DNA from: JBBTWV01 sp038062615
GTDB lineage: Bacteria; Patescibacteriota; Gracilibacteria; UBA1369; UM-FILTER-53-11
Assembly: GCA_038062615.1 (NCBI GenBank)
Contig: JBBTWV010000069.1
Span: forward strand, 1-20,894
Direction: 5' to 3'
Length of the DNA stretch: 20,894 nucleotides
The position numbers were made by a program, and so were the translations under genes. The notes under the pieces are model-generated. The model saw only the letters and a list, made by a program, of their open reading frames with translations. It ran no database searches and had not been told where the DNA came from. Positions within the stretch are counted from its first letter, which is position 1. Every line of letters starts with the position of its first letter. Positions 13,684 to 20,894 of this stretch are shown here, piece by piece.

Positions 13684-15858
13684 TTATTCAGGGGATTTTA
13701 CGCTAATCGTTTTGGTGAAGGTATCCACGACATTTTCATTGTCGGCAACTTCGAGGGTGATAATGTAAGCACCAGGATTTTTAAACGTAAAACTTGGTTT
13801 GCGCTCTGTACTCTTGCTCAAATTCGCAAAGCTCCAGCGGTATTTTACAACCGTTCCGGTGGAGCAGGTGGAATCAAACTCCACTTGTAATGGAGCTGAT
13901 CCTTCTTCGGTACTTGGCTCAAAGCAAGCCTTTAATGGCACGGGTCGAACATTAATCGGCACCTGCGCACTGGCTCGTTTGTTATTCGCCGTAATAGCAG
14001 TCACCTTGGCCGTGAAAGTCCCAACAGCAATATATTGATGAGAAACTTTTGCGGAGTCTGTGCGAGGTTGTCCGCCGTCACCAAAATTCCACTCATAAGC
14101 CACAATACTGCCATCGGGATAACTGGATCCGGAGGCATCAAACTTCACGGTAAGCGGCACCACGCCGGCAACGGGTTCGGCTTTTATGTCGGCTTTTAAT
14201 CCAGCGGCTTCTACTTTCACCACTACTTGTGATTTGGTGGCAAGATTGGTGGAGTCTGTAACCGTAAGCAAAACATTAAATGTTCCAGCAGTGGTGAACT
14301 TGTGTGACGTCACCGCATTGGCATCATCCGTTTTTTCGTCGCCGTCAAAATCCCAGGCGTATTCCACAATATTATCGTTGGCGTCTTGGCTCTTGCTCCC
14401 ATCAAAAATGACATCAAAAGGTGCCTGTCCGCTGACGATTCCATTGGCCGCTTTTGGGGTTGATTCAATAGAAACCAGAGGAGGGGAGTCCGGTGCTTTT
14501 ACCGTCCAGCGTTGAGTAATGCTTCCCTTCTTTTTTGCAGAATCTATAACCGTGAGAATAACGTCATACTCACCGGCTTCTTTATAAGTATGATTAGCTG
14601 TGCGGGTGGCGGCTTTGCTCCCGTCGCCAAACTCCCAAGTGTATTTTTCAATGGTGCCAGTAGGACTGGCTGATTGCGCGGCACTGAAGACGTAAGACTT
14701 TCCTTTTTCTAATTCTGTTCCCACCGCACCTTCCACAGAAATAGCGGCAATAGGTGTATCCGGCGGAGTGACTTCAATGTCTTGCTCTGCTGTGGCAAAA
14801 GCGCCGGTGGAGTCGGTTACTCGCAGGCCAACTTTATAACTTCCTATTTTATCAAACGTGGTCTGGGCTTCCGCATCCTTGGCGTCATCAAACTCGCCGT
14901 CTCCGTCTAGATCCCATGCGTAAGCCGTTAACTCTCCATTGGGAGAGTTGGAATCCGAGCCGTCAAAGCTCACGGTAAGCGGTGCACCTCCTGTTTTTTT
15001 GTCAGCTTTAATCACCACATTGGCCAGCACATTCTGAATCGTCACATCTTTGGTAAATTCCACGTTTTGCTCTTTGCCACTCGATTTTTCTTTTACCGTA
15101 ATGGTGAGTTTGACTTTGAAATTTCCGATTTTGGTAAACGTATGAGTTTGCGGGTTGCCTGTAAGGCTTGTTCCATCATCAAAATCCCAGTTGTAACTGA
15201 GGATGTCGAACTGAGTCTTATTAATAGGCGCTTTACTGCCATCAAATTTCACCGTCACCGGCGCCGTGAGGTTAATGGTTTTTTCCGGTATCGTGGCAAT
15301 GGAAACTCTCACCGTAATGGTGCGTTTGCTGTCTAAGAAAAAGTACGCACCTACCCACACAAAAATAATCATCATCATGGATGCCAGCGATGCAAAGGTA
15401 AATATGCTTCCGCGTCGGCGGGCTTCTTTATCGTCTTTTCTGGCAGTGGTGATTTTGAAAACACCCACGACGGTTAAAATAAACGTAACGAATACCAGCA
15501 CCAGGAAGATAAGATTTACGAGGGTGAGGAGGACGTTGACGACTTCGCCTGCCGGGACGCCCAAAAAGCTGAAGATGGGATTATCCGTGGAACCGGATGC
15601 TAAGAAAAAGAAGAGGACGCCCATGAAGAGGAAGATGGAGCATCCAAAAGCGCTTAAACATCCAACGAGGAGGCGTTTGTTTGATTTGCCTTGGTCTTTG
15701 GGAGGAACCGTTGTGCCTGGCTTTACTGCCGTGGTTGGAGTCGCCACCGGTTTTGCGGCCGTTGTTGTTGCTCCTGTAGCCGCTGGCACTGCTGGCGGAT
15801 TTACCACTGCAACCGGCTTTGGCGGCACACTTCCTGGATTGTTGATTGGAGTATCCAT
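13684..15858 (-). CDS. Three-helix membrane protein with six extracellular PKD domains
   Basis: This 724-aa protein has a Pro/Ala/Thr-rich disordered N-terminus (1-60) and three membrane helices (about 63-87, 106-135, 151-175). The basic loop RKDDKEARRRG between helices 2 and 3 should be cytoplasmic, so the long C-terminal part faces outside. That part (180-724) is six consecutive PKD-type β-domains of about 90 residues. Each has a YxWDFDGD- or FGDG-like centre (for example YNWDFDDGTS, YAWDLDGDGEFDD, YTWEFGDGS) and a late HTYKEAGEYDVILTV-like strand. PKD domains are usually protein or sugar contacts in adhesins; the DxDGDxxxD loops may bind calcium. The stop of the 1630-aa gene is 24 bp upstream, so they are probably one operon. 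Start ATG 15858, no Shine-Dalgarno sequence. Confidence 0.85.
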   Translation of the reverse strand: MDTPINNPGSVPPKPVAVVNPPAVPAATGATTTAAKPVATPTTAVKPGTTVPPKDQGKSNKRLLVGCLSAFGCSIFLFMGVLFFFLASGSTDNPIFSFLGVPAGEVVNVLLTLVNLIFLVLVFVTFILTVVGVFKITTARKDDKEARRRGSIFTFASLASMMMIIFVWVGAYFFLDSKRTITVRVSIATIPEKTINLTAPVTVKFDGSKAPINKTQFDILSYNWDFDDGTSLTGNPQTHTFTKIGNFKVKLTITVKEKSSGKEQNVEFTKDVTIQNVLANVVIKADKKTGGAPLTVSFDGSDSNSPNGELTAYAWDLDGDGEFDDAKDAEAQTTFDKIGSYKVGLRVTDSTGAFATAEQDIEVTPPDTPIAAISVEGAVGTELEKGKSYVFSAAQSASPTGTIEKYTWEFGDGSKAATRTANHTYKEAGEYDVILTVIDSAKKKGSITQRWTVKAPDSPPLVSIESTPKAANGIVSGQAPFDVIFDGSKSQDANDNIVEYAWDFDGDEKTDDANAVTSHKFTTAGTFNVLLTVTDSTNLATKSQVVVKVEAAGLKADIKAEPVAGVVPLTVKFDASGSSYPDGSIVAYEWNFGDGGQPRTDSAKVSHQYIAVGTFTAKVTAITANNKRASAQVPINVRPVPLKACFEPSTEEGSAPLQVEFDSTCSTGTVVKYRWSFANLSKSTERKPSFTFKNPGAYIITLEVADNENVVDTFTKTISVKSPE

Positions 15859-15882
15859 ATTATTTTTTGTGATTATTCTATT

Positions 15883-18800
15883 TTATACTCTGCGTTTTCC
15901 TTTGGTCATAAAACTTCCGATGGCGAATCCCATTAAGGCTACTATAACCCCGCCGACGAGTCCTAGCAAAATGGCGTTTTCGGGTCCAATTTGTTTGAGC
16001 AGGGAAGCTTTGTAATTGGATTCTTGCGGAGTACCGTCGCATTTATTTTTTTCAACGGCACTGCGGTCCACTTGGCCGTCAAAAATAATTTCGACGACGT
16101 CTGAGGTAGTTGAGCCGTTTCGGTCCGTCACCGTGAGCCGAGTATTAAAGTGGCCCAGTTTATTAAAATCGGTTCGCGCGGTGCGCTGGTACGGCGCCGT
16201 CCAGCATCCTTCTGCCGGCATGCCCGTGGTTGGGTCGGTGCATCGGTTGCTGTTTGGGTTGCTGGAATCAGGGAAGATGTGATCGGTATCATCTCCGCGG
16301 CTTCCATTGGCATCGCTGTCGCAATAGGTATTTTTATCAATTTTGTATTCGATGATGTCGCCGGTGGAATCACCCCAAAACAGCGTGACCGGTTCTCCTG
16401 CTGAACCAGCTGGCATATGAATCACCTTCTTTTGTACGTAGTTACCGCCTTCTAAAACATTTTCAAATTTTGATGGAGGATCCGTTTTTAACACAGCTTC
16501 CAACTGTGGCGGAGTAGTACCCACGCCTCCGGAGCTTCCCGCTATCAAACTGATTTGTACGGTTTTGGGATCCGAAAAATTCCCGTCGCTATCTTCCACT
16601 ATTAATTTAACAAAGTAATTTTGACTCGTGGGGAAGCTAAAAATGGGATTTTGATCCGTGGAATCGCTGTCGTCGCCATTATCGCCATTGCAATAATCCG
16701 GCTTGGGCAAGGTGCCGCGGTTGCACGTAATTTCCGTAGAAGTATCAAAATCCCACTTCCATTTTACAATTCTCGCGCCACTGGACATGTCTGATGTAGA
16801 AGCCTCAGAATTGAATTTTACGGTTTTGGAATTTCCCTGCGTAATGTAAGTAAAGTTTGCCACCGGAGCTTGTGATTTTGGCTCTACGTGAATTGGAATT
16901 TCCCGCGAATAACCCGCGGCATTTTGATTATCAATGACCTTAAGTTTTACGCGATAGCCGGAAAGCGGACTCTTGTGGTCGTAGGTGTGAGAGGTTGTTG
17001 CCAGCTCGGTAGGATTATCATTTTGGAAGCCGTCGCCGTCAAAATCCCATACGTATTTTACAATTCGCCCGTCCGGATCCGTGGAGTTGGAGGTGAAAGA
17101 AATGCCTTCGCCTACCTTTATATTGGAGCGATCCACCGTGAAGGAAGCGACGGGAGATTTATTTGGACCATTTTTCACGCGCAGTTTTGGCAACTCGTTT
17201 TCATTAAATAACTCATCGCAGGAGCTCGTGAAATTTTCGTTATCCGTCGCACTCACACAAAAGACATACTCGTGCTCCTGGCCTTCTTCTCCAGCCGTCT
17301 CAAGAGTGAGTGTGGCATGATTATTCGGCGTATCAATCACCGAGAGTTGGTGATCTTTTTCGGCCGGATCGTAGTACCAGAACTTATAATTGGTAATGCG
17401 TCCGTCAGGATCTACTCCACCTTCGGCGGTGAGTTGAACATCAATCGGTGTGGCTTGCTGAGCCGTTTTTCTTTCCAACGAAAGCGTATTCACAATTGGT
17501 TTTTTGCTGATGACTTCAATAGGGAAGGTCGTCGCCGCAAATTTTGTTGGATTGGCCGCTTCGGTAACCGTAAGTGTCACCACAAATGGTTTTTCTTCCG
17601 GGGAGATTTCGGCAAAGGCATGTTCTACTGTGGCACCCGTGCTTAAAGCACCGTCACCGAATGCCCAGCTGTATTTAAGGCCGGTTTCGGTACCCGTAGA
17701 ATTTACCGAATGGCTGGCAGAAAACTTCAATAGCTTATTGCGAATCACCTGCACGGATGTCTTTGGCTGGCCCTGAACCTCGTCAGGCAAAACCACTGGG
17801 GCGTCATCCTGAGTCACTTCAATAAGTGCTACCGGCACATCTCCGCCGGTTACAAAAATTCGTTTGGTAATAATATTGTCACCTTCATTTTCATCAGAAA
17901 CGGCGCGCACGCTTACCAAGTAGCCGCCTGGTGGGCTGGCTGACATGTACTCATGATCCATCTCAAAGAGTCCTACGGCAGAATCCGGAAGAATTTGTGA
18001 GCCAGAAATCATCGGAGAAACGCTTTGGTCAAGAGATTGGCCATCTCCAAATTCAACGTGAATGCTTTGCGCATTAACTACCTGCCCTCGTAATTTTACC
18101 GTCGCAGATGGTGGAGTACGCGTGGAATCTAATTTGGCATAAGGTTTTGTATTTTCGGCCCATCTTGCCTCTACTAAGGACTCTACTTTTACGGTTTTTT
18201 CTTTGGTGTCTTCTTGGCGGATGGCGTCTTCGTGCGAGTCATTTACATTCAGCACTACCTTATAGATACCGCGTTTTAAGAATTTTACGCGTAATTTTTT
18301 TGCCGTCTGGCTGGGGAAGGTCACATTATCCAAGAGGGTTAAGCCAATTGGAGACTTGAGTTCTTCACCAAGCTCATTATAAAAGTGCCAGTCGTACGTG
18401 AGCGTGTCCTCCTTATCCGGATCATAACTGTTGCTGGCATCAAACTCCACGAGGGAAGGTTGTGAAGCATCAGCACAGTTTTCTGGGCAGGCGCGTACCA
18501 AAATATTGGCGCGCGGTTTGCGAGATTTGATATTCACCGTAAGTTCTTTGGTGGCCGTCTGTGAGCCATCCGAAACCGTTAATTTTACCGTATACGTTCC
18601 CGGTTTTTTAAACTTGGTGCGCAACACCGAATTTTCCGGATCGCCAATAATCTCTACCGCTGAATCCAAATTGGTGATGTCGGTTCCATTTTTTTCGGCA
18701 ATGCTCCAGCTGTAAGATTTTACTGAGCCACGATCACTCTTCGAAAGGCTTCCATCAAATTCAATGACTTGATCCGGTTCGCCGGTGTCTTGGTCCAGAC

Positions 18801-20775
18801 CAATGCGTGCCGCAATGGAAGCGATAATAATATTCACCATCTTGCGATCTTTGCGCTTGCCGCGGTCGGTTACTTCTAACTTCAGTGGGAACTGTCCTTC
18901 GCGTTCATATTTGTGCGTCACGGTATTTTTCTCCACGCCTTCTTCTGGCTGTTTGGCATCGCCAAAAGACCACTGATAAAATTCCACGGGCTGGCCATCG
19001 CCGCCTTTGGTCTCGGAGGCATCAAACTTCACGCCAACTTCTTTGGCCTCGCGAGTAGTTACTTGGAACTCACTCTGATCCAGCTGTACAAACCACTTGC
19101 CGCTGGAGTCTGGCTGATATTTTCGTAAATCACTGCTGATACCTTCGCCCACCGAAGCCTTCAACGAAATTCGCGATGTTGGTGGTTGAACCGTAATGGC
19201 CAAAAGGGCCTGGCCGGCGGCAATGTGGAACTCGTCTTTGCTCTTAATAGAGAGCCGCACTAAGTAGGTTCCCGGCTGGGTGTAGGTGCACGTAATCGTC
19301 GGTCCTTTGGCATCTTTGCCGGTGCACTGCACGGCAGCGGTCTGCGTGTCGGCTTTGCCGTTGCCGTCCGGATCCCACTGATAATTTTCTTCGGGAATCG
19401 TCTGGGCGGCCGGGTCGCGCGAATCCAAACCATTTAATTCCACAATGAAAGGTGCGCTTCCTTCACGTGCGCTGGCGCGAATTCTCACATACACAAACTG
19501 AATATCTTTCACAATGATGTAGAGCTGGTTCAAGGATTTTACTGCGGCAACAAGTTTTTCCGTCTCATTAGAATTTTGGCTGAGAGATCTCGCCTCATGC
19601 AACTTCGTAATGGCATTTTTGAAGAGTTCGCCAACGGTAATGTTGGGGTCAATTCCGGCAAAAGCGCGGCTCAGTTCTTTTTCGGTAATGAGTCCGCGAT
19701 TAATGGCATTTTGTACGCCGGTAGAGTCGCTCACTTCGCCCATAATTTTCCACACCACAGGAAGTCTTCCGTCCACCGTGGCGGTTGCCGCCGGACGCGT
19801 GGTAATGGCGTTAGGACTTGAACCAATGAGCGCCGAAATGGCGCTGTTGTAATCTTGGCTGGCGGCTTCTTCAAAAAGGAACTCACTTTGGAGCTTTTCT
19901 CTCACTTCTTTAGCGAGTAAAGATTTTCCACTCTTAATCTCATATTTTTCGGAAACAAGGTCGTTTGCTGATTTATCTCTCAACCCAAAAAGATAATTAT
20001 CCAACATGCTCTGCGCCACTTGATGAACCTTGCTCAAACTGTTGGAGCTGTTTTTAATTTCCGTAACGATGCTGGTGATTTGGTTGAGGTAGTCGCGGTT
20101 TTCCTCACGCGAATCAGGATCAGAAACCGCATTGATTTTGGTGATGAAGCCCTTTATAGTCACCAAATTTTTGTATGCTCCAATAAAATCATTCAGCGAA
20201 GAGTTAATCTCGGCTGCTCCAAGATTGTAAACAACTTGTTGTCCTAGGTTATTGCCTTCTTGTCCAACGCCGCGAGTGTTATCGCCGGTGCCTGTTCCGG
20301 CCGTACGGTCGTTTCCACTTCCGCCGCCAAATGTTAAAAGCGTGTTCACAAAAGCAAACGAGGCGATGATGATCAAAATACCAATACCGGCATAGGTAAT
20401 GGCTTTTTTGCCCTTACCGGACTGCTCTTCATTTCCTGCGGCAGTGACATAAAGAAAGCCGCCATAAATCACAATGACCACCGCAAGAACCCCCAAAAAA
20501 CTCAGGGCAAAATTCACGGTATTCACAATAAATTCACGAGCTGTTTTGGCTCGCGTAAGCGTGGGGTCCAAGCCCTCACCGGTAGGTGCCTGGAGTCCTC
20601 CTTCAAAGCCGATAAAGCTCACCACATCTTCGGTGCCGCACTCTACAAAACCATCTATATGTAAAAATTCAGTAACATCTCGGCAGGCTTCGCCGGCGTG
20701 AGCGGTCGGCACGCCAACCAGGAGCGACAACATGAGCGCACTCACCAAAGTGATGATGATTTTTTGGTATTTCAT
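15883..20775 (-). CDS. Giant pilin-helix/PKD-repeat surface protein (1630 aa)
   Basis: This is the largest gene in the window. Residues 1-27 are a signal peptide ending AHAG. Two adjacent helices (84-112 and 125-149), joined by TAAGNEEQSGKGKKA, match the VirB2/TrbC-like pilin helix pair typical of Patescibacteria exported proteins. A helical, coiled-coil-like stalk follows (about 185-445), then eight to ten PKD-type domains to about 1560. Some keep calcium-binding-like loops (YVWDFDGDGFQND), others are degenerate. The C-terminus is QIGPENAILLGLVGG, a hydrophobic helix, and KGKRRV, resembling the motif-helix-basic anchors of the two TGPG proteins. The predicted structure is a long membrane-anchored extracellular rod. 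It is the first gene of the surface operon, with a promoter 20 bp upstream. Start ATG 20775. Function in attachment or cell-cell contact is inferred. Confidence 0.87.
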   Translation of the reverse strand: MKYQKIIITLVSALMLSLLVGVPTAHAGEACRDVTEFLHIDGFVECGTEDVVSFIGFEGGLQAPTGEGLDPTLTRAKTAREFIVNTVNFALSFLGVLAVVIVIYGGFLYVTAAGNEEQSGKGKKAITYAGIGILIIIASFAFVNTLLTFGGGSGNDRTAGTGTGDNTRGVGQEGNNLGQQVVYNLGAAEINSSLNDFIGAYKNLVTIKGFITKINAVSDPDSREENRDYLNQITSIVTEIKNSSNSLSKVHQVAQSMLDNYLFGLRDKSANDLVSEKYEIKSGKSLLAKEVREKLQSEFLFEEAASQDYNSAISALIGSSPNAITTRPAATATVDGRLPVVWKIMGEVSDSTGVQNAINRGLITEKELSRAFAGIDPNITVGELFKNAITKLHEARSLSQNSNETEKLVAAVKSLNQLYIIVKDIQFVYVRIRASAREGSAPFIVELNGLDSRDPAAQTIPEENYQWDPDGNGKADTQTAAVQCTGKDAKGPTITCTYTQPGTYLVRLSIKSKDEFHIAAGQALLAITVQPPTSRISLKASVGEGISSDLRKYQPDSSGKWFVQLDQSEFQVTTREAKEVGVKFDASETKGGDGQPVEFYQWSFGDAKQPEEGVEKNTVTHKYEREGQFPLKLEVTDRGKRKDRKMVNIIIASIAARIGLDQDTGEPDQVIEFDGSLSKSDRGSVKSYSWSIAEKNGTDITNLDSAVEIIGDPENSVLRTKFKKPGTYTVKLTVSDGSQTATKELTVNIKSRKPRANILVRACPENCADASQPSLVEFDASNSYDPDKEDTLTYDWHFYNELGEELKSPIGLTLLDNVTFPSQTAKKLRVKFLKRGIYKVVLNVNDSHEDAIRQEDTKEKTVKVESLVEARWAENTKPYAKLDSTRTPPSATVKLRGQVVNAQSIHVEFGDGQSLDQSVSPMISGSQILPDSAVGLFEMDHEYMSASPPGGYLVSVRAVSDENEGDNIITKRIFVTGGDVPVALIEVTQDDAPVVLPDEVQGQPKTSVQVIRNKLLKFSASHSVNSTGTETGLKYSWAFGDGALSTGATVEHAFAEISPEEKPFVVTLTVTEAANPTKFAATTFPIEVISKKPIVNTLSLERKTAQQATPIDVQLTAEGGVDPDGRITNYKFWYYDPAEKDHQLSVIDTPNNHATLTLETAGEEGQEHEYVFCVSATDNENFTSSCDELFNENELPKLRVKNGPNKSPVASFTVDRSNIKVGEGISFTSNSTDPDGRIVKYVWDFDGDGFQNDNPTELATTSHTYDHKSPLSGYRVKLKVIDNQNAAGYSREIPIHVEPKSQAPVANFTYITQGNSKTVKFNSEASTSDMSSGARIVKWKWDFDTSTEITCNRGTLPKPDYCNGDNGDDSDSTDQNPIFSFPTSQNYFVKLIVEDSDGNFSDPKTVQISLIAGSSGGVGTTPPQLEAVLKTDPPSKFENVLEGGNYVQKKVIHMPAGSAGEPVTLFWGDSTGDIIEYKIDKNTYCDSDANGSRGDDTDHIFPDSSNPNSNRCTDPTTGMPAEGCWTAPYQRTARTDFNKLGHFNTRLTVTDRNGSTTSDVVEIIFDGQVDRSAVEKNKCDGTPQESNYKASLLKQIGPENAILLGLVGGVIVALMGFAIGSFMTKGKRRV

Positions 20776-20795
20776 GTGTGATTTTTAATCTTATC

Positions 20796-20824
20796 ATTAT
20801 ACGCGAAAATACCCTTCTCGTAAA
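20796..20824 (-). promoter_or_regulatory. Promoter of the surface-protein operon
   Basis: On the minus strand a -35 box TTTACG (20824-20819, four of six consensus bases) and a perfect -10 TATAAT (20801-20796) are 17 bp apart. Transcription should start near 20789, about 14 bases before ATG 20775. The rest of the right edge (20825-20894) shows nothing recognisable. Confidence 0.6.
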
Positions 20825-20894
20825 GAGGGAGTACAGGAGGCGGCGATTAGCAAGTTAAAGGTGGGGAGATAAAAAGATTAAGGAATGAGGGGAA

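Noticed and set aside
20811..20829. Hairpin near the right edge as a terminator
   Set aside because: The stem is about five pairs with mismatches, has no T-tract and overlaps the predicted -35 region.

Overview
The window looks like a piece of a Patescibacteria (CPR) chromosome, possibly from the Peregrinibacteria/Gracilibacteria side. That placement is an inference from gene style, not from a marker-gene tree. The reasons are: a giant exported protein with the paired pilin-like membrane helices and PKD repeats common in these genomes; C-terminal anchors with a short GP-containing motif; a 36-residue one-helix membrane protein; almost no Shine-Dalgarno sequences; and compact, overlapping genes. 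The long open frames and three TGA stops fit the standard bacterial code, not the UGA=Gly code of some relatives.

Layout. Positions 1-741 (minus strand) hold the start of a UDP-GlcNAc 2-epimerase and ribosomal protein S20. Positions 823-2435 (plus strand) hold a tight trio: a Maf-type nucleotide pyrophosphatase, a YtxH-like membrane protein, and a degenerate prephenate-dehydratase-like protein. Positions 2407-5542 (minus strand) encode a complete quinol:fumarate reductase, frdABCD, with overlapping genes. This is unexpected in a lineage usually described as purely fermentative. An unrecognised 124-aa gene at 5630-6004 lies directly upstream of frdA. It ends at a TGA followed by 24 more protein-like codons in the same frame.

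The rest, 6116-20775 (minus strand), is a block of surface and orphan genes. Reading in the direction of transcription: a 1630-aa pilin-helix/PKD protein; a 724-aa three-helix protein with six PKD domains; a 36-aa membrane peptide; a 146-bp structured intergenic element; a 147-aa exported protein; a 1091-aa Ig-domain, Cys-rich protein with a TGPG anchor; a 338-aa helical protein; a 588-aa Gly/Ala/Pro-rich protein with a second TGPG anchor; and a 174-aa orphan. The first five genes, through the 1091-aa protein, are probably one operon with a promoter at about 20.8 kb. The 338-aa and 588-aa genes have their own promoters. The 174-aa gene follows 26 bp behind the 588-aa gene and is probably co-transcribed with it.

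Together these suggest a cell-envelope adhesin or appendage locus next to a fumarate-respiration module. No RNA genes, CRISPR arrays, insertion sequences or convincing intrinsic terminators were seen. No stretch longer than 300 bp lacks a gene; the longest gap containing no long gene is 13401-13683.
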